Part shown: positions 1 to 10,636 of the stretch, in pieces
Position numbering within the stretch: the first letter of the stretch is position 1
Layout of the letters: every line of letters starts with the position of its first letter
Source: Meira nashicola
Lineage: Eukaryota > Basidiomycota > Exobasidiomycetes > Exobasidiales > Brachybasidiaceae
Direction: 5' to 3'
Length of the DNA stretch: 64,000 nt
Assembly (NCBI GenBank): GCA_001600355.1
Contig: BCJU01000001.1
Span: 5,704,013-5,768,012, forward strand
Made by a program: the position numbers and the translations under genes
The notes under the pieces: generated by a model
What the model was told of the DNA's origin: nothing
The model's input: the letters and a program-made list of their open reading frames with translations, nothing else
Database searches by the model: none

Positions 1-2037
1 CTCTTGAGCAGTTTGTGTTGATCTACAAATTTCCCGAACATCAAGCCATAATTTTAATTGTCACAAAATACTACGTCAATAAGATCTAGATCATCAAATA
101 AGGTTCACTTTAATACATACTTGCTGCTTAAGATGAATCTTACTTCGCTTCCGATGCGACAGAGAACCGTAAGCTTGTTCACTTTGCCGTTTGTGTGCAT
201 ATAATGAAATAGGTCGTGTGGATAATTCGCCCACGATAATTTGTGGCGCGATAGAGCATTTTTTAAGGCTAGAATAGAAGAGTGTTAGCGAAGCGTGGAA
301 ACAGATCAGCCTCAAACTTCGAGAAGTCACAAGTCACAGCAAGTAAAACGCGTATGACACACAATTGCATCTCCACTTTATTTGCACCGTTTCCCCGACC
401 GGCTCATTTGTATACATTCACAGATCAAAATATTGTCAGATCAGGGCCCGATACATATGTATGTACATACAGGGTCTATACTTTAAAGCTTGGCTTACGG
501 GTTTAAGTGAATGATCAAGTGCCGAGGAACATAACAATGAGGCTTGATTCGCAGACTATGATGATGAGACTGCATGCATGCAAGAAGAATCAAGTCTGAT
601 AAAGTCACACTTTTACTTTTTTGATGAGAGCACGTTTAACGACTTCGCGTCTTGACACGCGCGTGAACTAGCTTGATCACGTGTAAGTACCTCTCTTTGT
701 TTAAATTTTCGATTGGACGGACGTAAAGAGCTTTGCGGCATTTGGTTGCTTTTTTCTTTTTAAGCCATTCACAAAAAAAAGGCGTGATCGATAAAAATTA
801 TGTAAATTCAATCTTTGCATCATTTGGAAGAAAGTTTAGTAAACGTGGCTGAAAAGGTAAAAGTACATCTTGTGGTATCCATTATCGAATTCGATGACAA
901 GGTTTTCACATTATAAATTAACACTAGTAGTATATATAATCTCTTTCACACAAGGATCTCGTAGATAAGGATTTTGGAAGAAAGAGGGAGAAGTGGTTGA
1001 GAGTTAGCGGATAAATCTTTGTTAACACGTTGATGAGATCATTTGTTCGGAGAAAAAGAAATTTCTTATTTTCCCCACGTTGACGTTGTTTTTCCGTACA
1101 CGCCAAGCATCTCAAATTGGAAGGTCGTTCATTGGCGCGTTCATGCTTTTCGGTCAATGTCGATCTTTCATTAAACAATCTAGCATCGGAGTTGTGCAAT
1201 GCCTGCAGGGCGCGGAACGGCGGTTAAACAAAACCTCAAATGCACTACTACTGCTGATAGATTTTCAACTGACTTTTTATGTAGATCCGACTTCGATGTA
1301 TAGAATCCGCTAAATTCAGATCTTCAACAAAAAACACGTTTGTTATCTGTACATCTTAGATCATTAGTTGAGATCGAATCTTGATGCAATGATGCAATAT
1401 GCTCCTCTCGTATAATTTTGTGGAAAGGAGAAACGTGCGCAGCCTTGGACCTTTTTTTGTTTGGCGCTAATTTGAATTGGAGTTGTCCTCATTCGCGCAG
1501 TCTTTTTTTTGGTCTCAATACTAAATCTCACCTTCAAGTGAAAAGCCTAGACTGGTCTTGCTTTGCGTCGGTCTTGCGCCGGCGCGGACTTCCTTAATGG
1601 AAAATATAGACCGTAGAACACGCGCCGATACTAAGGAGCGCAAGCGGCGTTGCATAGATTAGGAGATGCACAAGCACACGGACATTAATTGGCACATTTT
1701 CTCTCTCCAGGAAATGCAATTAAATCAATTTTAAGCAATTCGTCTGAGCATCTGCATGCACGCTTAAAAAGTCAATTCTGTTCAATTTTAATAGAGTTTT
1801 GACAGGAAAATTGACAATTAGGATGCAGGAACTCTATTTCTCTCGCCAAATGCGCATACTTTAATTAAAAGTTGTATGTCTACATTTGTATTTTCCCCTT
1901 GATTTGGCGCATATATTCACTCCTATGATCCTACAAAGAGACATCTATATAAATGGATATGGACCAATCCAACTTGGGCAATTCCCTCCTCCCATTTATC
2001 GTCACCTTCGTCTTCTTCTGCGTGAATTTGATTAGCA
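1..2037. other. Intergenic region at the left edge, no gene recognised
   Basis: Only short open frames without codon-like composition or family motifs are present on either strand. The stretch is rich in A/T runs and contains one CACGTG palindrome at 678-683 (a bHLH-type E-box, which may be chance). The right end carries the promoter elements of the gene starting at 2038. No tRNA-like B-box or repeat array was seen. The left part may belong to the untranslated region of a gene outside the window. Confidence 0.5.
1946..1968 (+). promoter_or_regulatory. TATA-like element and CCAAT box ahead of the first gene
   Basis: TATATAAA lies at 1946-1953 and CCAAT at 1964-1968, about 85 and 70 bases before the ATG at 2038. 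The spacing suits a fungal core promoter, with a pyrimidine-rich TCTTCTTCTGC stretch near 2010-2022 between them and the start codon. Function is inferred from motif and position only. Confidence 0.4.
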
Positions 2038-3378
2038 ATGGCTCAGGGAAACGTAAACCCGTCTACTCACAATGGTAGCGGATTTGGAGAAACGATGAGA
2101 AATTTGTTCAAATTGAACAAAACAAAGAGAAAACCATTACCGGTAGCAACAGTGGAACAATCACACGACAAACGATCAAAGCAGACACCACCACGTCCAA
2201 CGCGATCTCTTCCTCCAAAAAGTACATCTCCCGAAACAGTTAAGATGAAACGGGCAACTGTGGTCATCAAGGATGATGATATGAATATCCGTTCAGCCAT
2301 ATTACCACGTCGTGCCGTTTCACAAAGGACTCCTGCGTCTGAAAATCGTCGGAGCAGCTATTGGGGTCCACCTCCCATGCAAAGATCTACAACTGGAAGA
2401 TATGCGGATAATCACCGAATGTCACGTATCATGATGGGGTTAGAATTGGAAGATGAAGAAAAGAAAGAAATACAACAAGAACCTGAATCAATGCCCGTTA
2501 GCATTTTAGTCAACGATCAAAGTCCACCACGAAAACAACGTAACTTTACCGCACCAATTCCTGCCTCCAAGTCACAACGAGCAGTGAGCATTTCTCCAAC
2601 GCCTTCCGTTGGTCGATCTTCACCTAACAAATCAGCAGCTTTACAACGATCTGCATCTGTTTCCAGCACATCCAGAGCAAGACCACGCGGAAGATTGCCG
2701 AGTGCAATGGAAATGCAAAAGCGATCGTCCCAATTCGTTGGCTATTGGTGTCCATATCCCAGTACGGTAGTAGAGAATAGCCTTTTGGAAAAGAATGAAG
2801 AAAAATTTGAACAAGATTTGGATCTACATTATGGACTTGAAGATGACGAGGAAATTCCACTCACGTCAGATCAAGAGATGATGCTGAATAAAAATTTCTC
2901 ACGACCGATTCGGGTCAACAAGAAAGAAGAGCAAATGCAAGAACCTATTGGCGCACACTTTGGATCAGATTCCAATCCATCCGCAAGCTCGCATGGCAGC
3001 CCTATTTCCACATCAAAAAGTCTGCCTAGCTCTCTTGCTCATCAAAAAGATTCAAATTCATCTTGTTGGGCCGTTTCTCGTGGCTGGAGAATCGGTGTAT
3101 ACTCTACCCGTGAAGAAGCTCAAAAACAAACAGAAAATTTCCCGGGTCCATTCATGCAACAATTCGATAGCGAATCAGAAGCTAAGCTATGGCTTGAAAG
3201 TGGGGCAACAGATGCAAGAAGAATTCCTTCCGTTCGTACCTTGGAGCTGGATGAAGATTTCAATCATCCTTCTTTATCACGAATGAGTTTATACGAACGA
3301 GCAGATATGATCGAGAATCGCGTGAAGAGAGCATACAGCTTACGCAGAGAACCACCTCAACCTTCCGTGAATATATGA
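2038..3378 (+). CDS. Basic low-complexity protein with C-terminal RNase H1-type hybrid-binding domain
   Basis: Single exon of 446 residues starting at the ATG in GCAATGGCT. Residues 1-335 are mostly disordered: basic and Ser/Pro-rich segments (RSLPPKST near 60, several SPP and RSS motifs), then an acidic stretch near 255-280. Around residues 342-392 there is a compact region beginning CWAVSRGWRIGVYSTREEA, followed by FPGPFMQQF and a segment ending AKLWLESG. This matches the pattern of the RNase H1 N-terminal hybrid-binding domain (caulimovirus viroplasmin-like): Y/W-A-V-x-x-G, G-V-Y/F, the FPG turn and the closing F-x-x-x-x-E-A helix. No RNase H catalytic domain follows; the protein ends about 55 residues later. 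RNA:DNA-hybrid or dsRNA binding is an inference from the domain; the cellular role is unknown. It converges on the Cdc7 gene with a gap of about 270 bases. Confidence 0.72.
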   Translation: MAQGNVNPSTHNGSGFGETMRNLFKLNKTKRKPLPVATVEQSHDKRSKQTPPRPTRSLPPKSTSPETVKMKRATVVIKDDDMNIRSAILPRRAVSQRTPASENRRSSYWGPPPMQRSTTGRYADNHRMSRIMMGLELEDEEKKEIQQEPESMPVSILVNDQSPPRKQRNFTAPIPASKSQRAVSISPTPSVGRSSPNKSAALQRSASVSSTSRARPRGRLPSAMEMQKRSSQFVGYWCPYPSTVVENSLLEKNEEKFEQDLDLHYGLEDDEEIPLTSDQEMMLNKNFSRPIRVNKKEEQMQEPIGAHFGSDSNPSASSHGSPISTSKSLPSSLAHQKDSNSSCWAVSRGWRIGVYSTREEAQKQTENFPGPFMQQFDSESEAKLWLESGATDARRIPSVRTLELDEDFNHPSLSRMSLYERADMIENRVKRAYSLRREPPQPSVNI

Positions 3379-3648
3379 TCTCCTCATAATGACTACCAAT
3401 TATCTGCATTTGTAAATTTATCAACACATTTTCGGTTTCCGTTGCTCATGTACTATATAATGATGAATATATTATTGCTAATGCTATAAAGATGATACAT
3501 TTGAAGGATTGACGAGAATAGGTATCGTGTCTGTGTGACATTGTAAGTTGTTGCTTGGTTGAAACGATTGCTTTGTGTACAAATGAGTAAAAAGGTCATG
3601 CTGTGTTTGATTAGTGTGCTATTTAAAAAAGGAGAAATGCTTGTGAAA

Positions 3649-5301
3649 TCATGTAAAGAAAGGATGTGCGAGTGCCTCTGTTGCAGTACAACGTTTGGTC
3701 AGATCTAATTGTAAACAAGTACGACAGAGGTCTAAAGCGTTGTCCACATCTTGAGTAAATAATCCCGGAAAAGGGTGATTATCGGGTACTTTATAAACGT
3801 CGGGATTGAGATGTTCGATAAATTCGGGAATGCGATAGCCTTGAGGCTCATCTGACGGAACGTTGCAATGGAAAGTACGATTATGTAAGATTGCTGCTTG
3901 TGTCATTCTACGACGTCCAAAGATTATAGTCAATTCTAACAATGCTTCTGTATCATCGTTTGAATTGAACAAGGGGAATCGTTTGGTCAAAAATGCCATA
4001 AGGATAATACCGGCAGACCAAATGTCCAATGCGGTTGTTTGATCTTGACATTTATATAATACTTCAGGTGCTCTGAAGCCACGAGTGCCTGCACGATTAG
4101 CTCGAACAATTTGGCGAGAATCTTCTTTCAAGATCCCAATTCGTTCTGGTGGTCCCATGGTCTTGGTGCGACTATGAGCATTGGAAGCAGCAGCGGCGAC
4201 TGATTTTGATCCTTCATGAAGAGCTCCTCCAGCTTCCAAGTGCGTACTAAAGATGTTTCTATTCACTTGAACTCGTCCAAAAGGATGTTCATGAGTAGGT
4301 ACGCTATGATGACATTTTCCGCGCCATTCTTGCGGATCAAATCTCTCTGCCAATCCAAAGTCGCACAATGTGCCTTCGCCAGATCTTGGATCGTATAGGA
4401 AATTTGCCGGCTTTACATCACGATGAATGATATTTTGCTCGTGTGCTCCCTCTAACGCTTTGAATAAACATCGAAAATAACACTTTAGATCAATCAGAGG
4501 CATAATTCGGTAATATTCACGGAAATCCGTATGGCGACTGTAAGGCATAACTGCGATTATTTGATCTTCAGTTCGAAAAGCTGTGATAAGATAAGAGATA
4601 TTGTCGTAATTTCGAAGCTTTTCCATGATTTCGAGTTCGTTAAGGATACGCTGTGGAGAACTTGTCACATAAATACGCTTCAAGGCAACATATACATTCT
4701 TGCTTCGATTTTCTTGTCCGGCCGGTGTGGGTGGAGGCGGACCTGGTAATTTACCTGTCCACAGATAATTGTCGTACAAGTGATGATTCTTATCGATTGC
4801 TTTGTATACTGATGAGAATGTTCCTTCGCCTAATTTATCTACTATCTCAAACTGTGATAGACCTTCAACGTCTTGCTCCATGACGCGAATTTCCTCTTCA
4901 ATTCTATCCCATTCACCATCGCTTCTTTGTTGAGGAGGTTCGCTACTCAAATCTTCTTCTTCCGGCTCTTCGACTAGATCTAATCCATCTTGCATTTCGA
5001 AATCATCTCCTTCCGGAGAGACGAAATCGACGACACTGCCGCCCAATTCTTCTGCTGCACTATCACAATATTCAGAAGGAGCTGGAGACTTTGATTGAGG
5101 GAAAGGGCTATTTGTTCGCTCTGAAGGTGGTAAACTTCCGCTCATGGAAAGAATAGTACCGCTACCAGCTTCAGCCTTCTTGATTGGATTAGAGGATGTT
5201 GTAGAGGCAACAAAACGTGCAAAATTCGAATTCATCTTTGCAGTTCGTTCAGCCTCTATACCTTGCCCAAAATTCCTAAAGATCACCTCACGACCGCTCA
5301 T
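3649..5301 (-). CDS. cdc7: Cdc7-family serine/threonine kinase (DDK catalytic subunit)
   Basis: Single exon, 550 residues. The kinase domain starts near residue 150 with the glycine-rich loop KLGEGTFSSVYKA. It continues with VALKRIYV (ATP-binding lysine), HRDVKPANFLYD near 293, CDFGLAERF near 315 and GTRGFRAPEVLYK near 412. The roughly 95-residue insert between DFG and APE is the family's kinase insert and sets it apart from generic CMGC or casein kinases. The HRDVKPANFLYD catalytic loop and the FGRRRM segment are also Cdc7/Hsk1-like. The first 150 residues are acidic and Ser/Pro-rich. By family knowledge, it acts with Dbf4/Dfp1 in the nucleus to phosphorylate MCM helicase and fire replication origins; no Dbf4 homologue is in this window. 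It is divergent from eIF3m, and an ACGCGT (MCB-type) site lies about 113 bases upstream. Confidence 0.93.
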   Translation of the reverse strand: MSGREVIFRNFGQGIEAERTAKMNSNFARFVASTTSSNPIKKAEAGSGTILSMSGSLPPSERTNSPFPQSKSPAPSEYCDSAAEELGGSVVDFVSPEGDDFEMQDGLDLVEEPEEEDLSSEPPQQRSDGEWDRIEEEIRVMEQDVEGLSQFEIVDKLGEGTFSSVYKAIDKNHHLYDNYLWTGKLPGPPPPTPAGQENRSKNVYVALKRIYVTSSPQRILNELEIMEKLRNYDNISYLITAFRTEDQIIAVMPYSRHTDFREYYRIMPLIDLKCYFRCLFKALEGAHEQNIIHRDVKPANFLYDPRSGEGTLCDFGLAERFDPQEWRGKCHHSVPTHEHPFGRVQVNRNIFSTHLEAGGALHEGSKSVAAAASNAHSRTKTMGPPERIGILKEDSRQIVRANRAGTRGFRAPEVLYKCQDQTTALDIWSAGIILMAFLTKRFPLFNSNDDTEALLELTIIFGRRRMTQAAILHNRTFHCNVPSDEPQGYRIPEFIEHLNPDVYKVPDNHPFPGLFTQDVDNALDLCRTCLQLDLTKRCTATEALAHPFFT

Positions 5302-5676
5302 CCTTGCTACACTTTAGAAAAAAAGCAAGGATGATTTGTTGATGGTTCGTAAGAATACAATCTTTAACACTTTTCTGTCAGCCCAACACTTGCAGGTGTT
5401 TAAATGAATTGGAACGCGTATAAAACTCAAGCTACAATTCCAGGACACGCTGATCGTGTTCCCTGTCACGCACGCCAATGCTATAGAATACAGGTTTGAA
5501 CACCGCATAAGCGCGTATTATCACGTGGCTTAAACGATACTGAGAGAAGATCTTCTTGAAAAAAAGTGATATTAAAGCCCTCGCTCGCACTGAACGCGCA
5601 CTTCAGGTCAATTTGATGTACAATCGATTTGCGTCATTGCATCTTTTATCCAACTTTCCATCATACCAAGATAAAA
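5302..5676. promoter_or_regulatory. Bidirectional promoter between cdc7 and eIF3m
   Basis: The 375 bases separate two divergently transcribed genes. Visible elements are ACGCGT at 5414-5419 (match to the MBF/MCB site), TATAAAA at 5419-5425 on the plus strand overlapping it, and CACGTG at 5522-5527. The MCB-like site would suit G1/S expression of the kinase, but ACGCGT is expected about ten times by chance in a window this size, so the assignment is tentative. Confidence 0.4.
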
Positions 5677-7060
5677 ATGACGGTGGACCTTATCACTATT
5701 CTGGGTGAACTTAGCTTCTCTGAACAGGTAAGTTTTAATGTAAAATCTGGAGAAATGAAAAAAAGCTCTGTTGCTGACATGTTTCATTCCTTCCAATATC
5801 TAGATCAATGAGATCAGTCAGTTTGCAGGCCAAAAGAAAGATGCAGAAGCACATGCTGCCCTCATCCAAAAAGCTGAAGCAGCTCAAGATGAATCTTCTC
5901 GTAAAGCAATTGTGAATCAAATCGTTTCTGAAATTCACAACGTACCAGGAGAAGCAAATGATCGTGAAGTAGAAGGAATTTTCAATTTACTTGGAAACGT
6001 AATCATAAACAACTTTTCCGACGATCAACAATCCGCCAAATCGCTCTTTGAACATATTTTGAAAGTTTTGACAGCTCCCGAATCGACAGCTGCGACAACT
6101 ATCGGACAAGCAAACGATAAAGCACTCGTTCGATACCGCATCTTATCCAACTTGTACAACGCCCTACCTAACAGCTCAGCAAATCGATTCATCGTTTTTA
6201 ACTCTCTATTGCAATTCGCAAATGCAAATGACGATCTTGACATCATCTCAGACGCTTTGACCGCTTTACCAACTTGGCTTGCAGAATGGGATATTTCACC
6301 ATTAGAAAAAGCAAATCTATTGACAAAAGTTGCAGAAAACTTCGAAGCAGCTGGACAACCAAAGAGGGCGTATGAATTCCTATTGCTACATGTTCGATTC
6401 TTGGGAACATCTACACTTTCCGGAGAAGGATCGTCAGCTGCTACTACAAAACAGGCTGCCGAAAGAACAATCTCTGCTGCTTTGAGCTTGCCAAGCGTTT
6501 TTGAGTTTGAAGAATTAGCACAAATTGAAGCCGTTCAAAAGCTGCAATCTGAGCCAATTGGCAAATTGCTCAATGTCTTTCTTCAAGGTAACACAAAAGA
6601 CTTTATTCAATGGCGTGATGCAAATGCTTCTGAAGTAACAAGATTAAAATTATCGGCTGCTCAATTGGAAAGAAAGATTCAATTGTTAGATTTGGCAAAC
6701 CTATGTTCACGTTCAATTTCCAGCACAGTTTCTTATAGCGAAATTGCAAAGACCTTAAATGTCGATTTGGAAGAAGTTGAAGTTTGGGTGATTGATGTTA
6801 TTCGTGCTGGTTTGGTATCCGGTAAACTTTCACAAATCAATCAATCATTACGTGTGTACAAGAGCGTTTATCGTTCTTTCGGTACAGATCAATGGCGTTT
6901 ATTGGAAACAAGATTGTCAACATGGGAAAAGAGTATTGCAAGCATTTTGCAAACTCTAGCAGAAGCAAGACAATCAGGACATACAGTGCCAAGGGAGATT
7001 GGTGTTCCCGGTGCTGATTCTGCAACAGCCAAGCAACAGCAAAATCAAATTACTGCCTAG
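5677..7060 (+). CDS. Eukaryotic translation initiation factor 3 subunit M (PCI domain)
   Basis: Two exons, 5677-5727 and 5804-7060, give 435 residues; the 76-base intron has GTAAGT and CTAG ends and restores the frame exactly. The first exon encodes only 17 residues beginning MTVDLITILGELS. Family matches include the VRYRILSNLYNAL segment near residue 112, the NLLTKVAENFEAAGQ helix, and a C-terminal PCI/winged-helix part with VEVWVIDVIRAG, RSFGTDQWRLL and a terminal WEKSI. All align in order with human and yeast-type eIF3m. It is a cytoplasmic subunit of eIF3, supporting 40S recruitment and start-codon scanning. The tail is Q-rich. The gene converges on rix7 with about 174 bases between stop codons. 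Alternatives such as a COP9 or proteasome-lid PCI subunit are less likely because of the VIDxxR and RxFGxxQW motifs. Confidence 0.92.
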
Positions 7061-7234
7061 ACCCATGAATTGTTGTATTTTGGGTTAATTTTGTACTTTA
7101 TAGCTTCCTTTCACTCACTATCCCTTAAGCACTCTTGTAAATGTGGAAATCATCCATCTTTCTTTGCAAAAGCAAGAAGCAAAGGGTAGTAAAAATACAT
7201 GAAATTGACGAAATCATACAAAATGTGAACTTTC

Positions 7235-9916
7235 CTAAGATGCTAAATCCCCATCAATTCCTCTCTCAGCTCCTGGTCTTGTTGCTGATCTTGTTGCATT
7301 CGATGCTCCCGGCAGACCACTCAATCTACTTCGCAAAGATTCATACTTTCGCCTTTGCGCAACTCCTACACTAGGTTGGGTTTTATCCAAAGCAGCATGA
7401 AAGTGTGGAACTCCTACCAATACTTGCAGATTAGCATTTCTTACCCCAGTTGAGAATGTTGCGCCATTTCTTCTCTCATTTAATTGACTGTCTTGTAGAT
7501 CTTGTGCTTCCATCCCATTCGCTATCATCTCTTTTCGAACCTTCAATTGCTCACGTAAAGCCAAAACACTTGCCTCTCGTACCAAAGCAGCTAAATCAGC
7601 TCCACTGAAGCCATCACAACGAGTGTCCATTGCAATTCCACAAAGCCATCCAATGCCTCCTTGAGAAGCTTTTATAAACTCTGCTTGTACTTCTGCTCCA
7701 AATGATTGCATCGATTCGGCGTATTGTCCTTCTTGTCTTTGTAAAGGCGTCTTTTGTGTTAATGTCATTAGAATCTTGATTCGTTCCAATGTGTTGGGCA
7801 AATCGACATACAAGAGTTTGTCCAATCTACCTGGTCTGCACATTGCTGGATCGATCATATCCGGTCGATTTGTTGCACCAATCACGTACGTTTGAACGCG
7901 AGCTTCCAAACCATCCAATTCAGTCAAAAGAGTATTAACGACACGAGAAGATGATTCCGAAAGACTATCATCACGACGAGGAACTAGAGCGTCCAATTCA
8001 TCAAAAAAGATCACACAAGGTGATGAAGTTCGAGCACGAGCAAAAACTTGTCTAACTGCACGTTCACTTTCACCAACGTATTTGTTCAACAATTCTGGAC
8101 CTTTAACGCTAATGAAATTTGCACCACTTTCATTAGCGACTGCTTTGGCTAAGAGAGTTTTTCCACAACCTGGAGGACCCCACAACAAAACTCCACCGCT
8201 ATTTGAAACACCTATTGCTTTGAACAATTCAGGATGTTTGATAGGCTCAACGATTGTCATTTCTAACTCTTCTCGAGTAGCCTCCAAAGCACCAATATCT
8301 GACCATGTCACTTCGGGTACGGTAGCAAAACCTTCACGTTTCGATGACGGTTGTATTGATGGAAGTGCGTCCAAAAAGTCTTCAGGTGAGATTTGTAAGC
8401 GTTCTAATTGAGTTGCACTTAGAGGCGTTGGATGATATCTCAAAAATGTAGCGATCGCTGATGTTCTCAGAGACGGTGGAAGTGCTTCGAATAAAGATGC
8501 AGAAGGCAAAGCATGCGAGGATGGATGCACCATTTGTTCCTCGTTGGCTATAGGGGTGCTGGGAGTATCAGCTTGTTCAGTTGAGTTAGATGCTCCGTTT
8601 TCAGTAGGTTGTGAAACTGTATTAGTCTCGCTTTCGATCATTTGTTCATCGTTCATGTCGATATCTTTCCCTTCTTCTGCCAATTCGCTGAAAATTCTCT
8701 TTACTGCTCGTATTCCTGCAGCTGCTGTCAATGCTACTAAATCTGCACCAACATATCCCGGTGTCTGCTTGGCAAGCGAGCGTAAATCAAAATCTCCCGA
8801 TAGACGGAGACCATTGCATAATATTTTCAAAATCTCTTCTCTGCCCGCTTCATCAGGAACGCCCAGTGCAATTTCGTGATCGAATCTACCTGCTCTTCTC
8901 AATGCAGGATCCAGAGAATCTGGTCTATTCGTTGCTCCGATTACCATAACCGGTTTTCCATCTGTTTTGTCCCAAGTCAAATCATCGAGCAAGGTGAGCA
9001 ATTGAGCTACAATTCTTCTTTCCATTTCTCTGCTTGCCGTTTCACGCTTCGGTGTGATTGCATCAATCTCATCCAAAAAGAGAATACAAGGAGCAAGAGT
9101 GATTGCTTCATCGAATAGCTTGCGTAATGTTTGCTCTGATTCTCCTGATGTACCTGATACGATAGATGGCGAAGAAATGCTGAGCAGAGGAACGTTCAAC
9201 TCTCCAGCTAATGCACCTGCAAGCATCGTCTTTCCACAACCTGGCGGTCCATGTAATAGAACACCTCTAGGCGGTTTTACACCTGTATGTGAATAAATTT
9301 CAGGATGACAAAGAGGCATTGCAATCAATTCCAAAATCTTGTCTAGAGCATTCGTCACGCCTCCTAAATCTTTTAGTCGAGCTGTTGGCATTGTAGCATT
9401 ACTACTACTCTTACTTGTACTTCCTCCGCCAAATCCATCTCGAAGACCTGATCCACCTTTTCGTCTCTTAGCTCCTGCAGGTGAAGCAGTATTAGATTGA
9501 TCAACTGTATTGCTAGATGCCATTCTTGATTTACGCTTCATTAATAATGCAGCATTCGATGAAACTTCTATCGATTCTTTCTCTGGTGTATCTTCTCCTG
9601 CTGCTTCTGTTATTGGTGTACTGCCTTCAGCTGATATTACTTGTATTATTGTCCCGTCTTCGTTCATTTGTTGTTCTCTAGTGGCCGCTGCAGCAGCTGC
9701 TGATCCAGGAGGAAGAGTTTCAGGCACTAGCCATGGCGTAGTAGTTATTGGTGCAATAGCGGGTGAAGCACTGCCGGATGGACCTCCATTATTATTATTA
9801 TTATCCAAAGATTGTGCTGCACTCTTTGGATTAGCATTCAAACTGATCTTGTTTCGTCTAGACGATCCAGAAGACGATGATCCAGTCGCCCAAGCACCAG
9901 TAATGGCTCTGTTCAT
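7235..9916 (-). CDS. rix7: Rix7/NVL-type double AAA ATPase for 60S ribosome maturation
   Basis: 893 residues from the ATG at 9916; the reading frame extends upstream but only to a TTG, so this ATG is preferred. A Ser/Gly/Ala-rich N-terminus carries basic patches (KRKSR and AKRRKGG near residues 128-155) that would serve for nuclear or nucleolar import. D1 has Walker A GPPGCGKTMLAG near 225, the signature SPSIVSGTSGESE and Walker B ILFLDEIDAI. D2 has GPPGCGKTLLAKA near 580, GPELLNKYVGESE and VIFFDELDAL, plus RPGRLDKLLY. The SGTSGESE signature and the long spacer between domains separate Rix7/NVL from Cdc48. Family knowledge: it strips Nsa1/WDR74 from pre-60S particles in the nucleolus. Both catalytic sites look intact. 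Confidence 0.93.
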   Translation of the reverse strand: MNRAITGAWATGSSSSGSSRRNKISLNANPKSAAQSLDNNNNNGGPSGSASPAIAPITTTPWLVPETLPPGSAAAAAATREQQMNEDGTIIQVISAEGSTPITEAAGEDTPEKESIEVSSNAALLMKRKSRMASSNTVDQSNTASPAGAKRRKGGSGLRDGFGGGSTSKSSSNATMPTARLKDLGGVTNALDKILELIAMPLCHPEIYSHTGVKPPRGVLLHGPPGCGKTMLAGALAGELNVPLLSISSPSIVSGTSGESEQTLRKLFDEAITLAPCILFLDEIDAITPKRETASREMERRIVAQLLTLLDDLTWDKTDGKPVMVIGATNRPDSLDPALRRAGRFDHEIALGVPDEAGREEILKILCNGLRLSGDFDLRSLAKQTPGYVGADLVALTAAAGIRAVKRIFSELAEEGKDIDMNDEQMIESETNTVSQPTENGASNSTEQADTPSTPIANEEQMVHPSSHALPSASLFEALPPSLRTSAIATFLRYHPTPLSATQLERLQISPEDFLDALPSIQPSSKREGFATVPEVTWSDIGALEATREELEMTIVEPIKHPELFKAIGVSNSGGVLLWGPPGCGKTLLAKAVANESGANFISVKGPELLNKYVGESERAVRQVFARARTSSPCVIFFDELDALVPRRDDSLSESSSRVVNTLLTELDGLEARVQTYVIGATNRPDMIDPAMCRPGRLDKLLYVDLPNTLERIKILMTLTQKTPLQRQEGQYAESMQSFGAEVQAEFIKASQGGIGWLCGIAMDTRCDGFSGADLAALVREASVLALREQLKVRKEMIANGMEAQDLQDSQLNERRNGATFSTGVRNANLQVLVGVPHFHAALDKTQPSVGVAQRRKYESLRSRLSGLPGASNATRSATRPGAERGIDGDLAS

Positions 9917-10636
9917 CTTCTTCCCTCCAAAACCAAAGATTATGCAAAATAATGTTAAGGTTAACGAAGAAGTTAATCCATCCAAAAAATTTAGTACAAC
10001 ACTTTAAATTCCAAAATAAAGAAAATCTACTCGGCCGAAAGCCATCTTTGGCTCTGGCCTCCCGCGCCGCTTTTCTGGAGCGAGTCTAACCTCATACATT
10101 AGCCGGCCATCCGGTATTCAAGGAAATGTATCCGAGTCTGTAAGCGGGAGTTAAGATGCGTGCGCGGCGCGGCCATGCGAAGCCTGGGGTGGGGTGAAAA
10201 TTGAGATTTAGTGTGTGCGTGAATGCACGATTGCTGCTTGCTATTTGCTTCAAGTACACCTTTTATATTTTATATTTTAATCTTCTGCCCGAAGCAGCCG
10301 TACAAAGCTATGGTGCATGAGACCGTCCGAATTGTCACTCAAGGCGAAAAATACCTGGACACTGAGTTACTGCCTTTAGTATGAAACGGCTACATTGGTA
10401 TCCGAATCACTCCACAGCCAATAGCATACATACATAGATATTGTATTGATGACCTTCTTAGAATTCATTCTATTGCATTAAAGGCCATCATCAATTCTTC
10501 CGCTTTGGAAGAGAACCTTTGAAGGTATACATTCATTTCGTTGCAGTCTTTTCATCTTCCGTAAAGCTTAAGCAGACGAATTCAAAGGGCAAACAATAAT
10601 ACCATCATTACTCGCTAGACCACAAATAAAGACATC
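9917..10636. other. Divergent intergenic region between rix7 and the peroxisomal carrier
   Basis: About 720 bases with GC-rich patches (near 10030-10090 and 10155-10200) flanked by AT-rich leader. An AT-rich TATATTTTATATTTTA stretch at about 10264-10280 could serve a promoter. No gene, tRNA or repeat seen. Confidence 0.45.

Noticed and set aside
9917..9985. Hydrophobic 23-residue extension of rix7 resembling a membrane anchor
   Set aside because: The extended frame begins at TTG, not ATG, and Rix7 is nucleolar; the ATG at 9916 is the better start.
9510..10007. 165-codon plus-strand frame antisense to rix7
   Set aside because: It mirrors the low-complexity N-terminal coding sequence of rix7 and shows no domain of its own.
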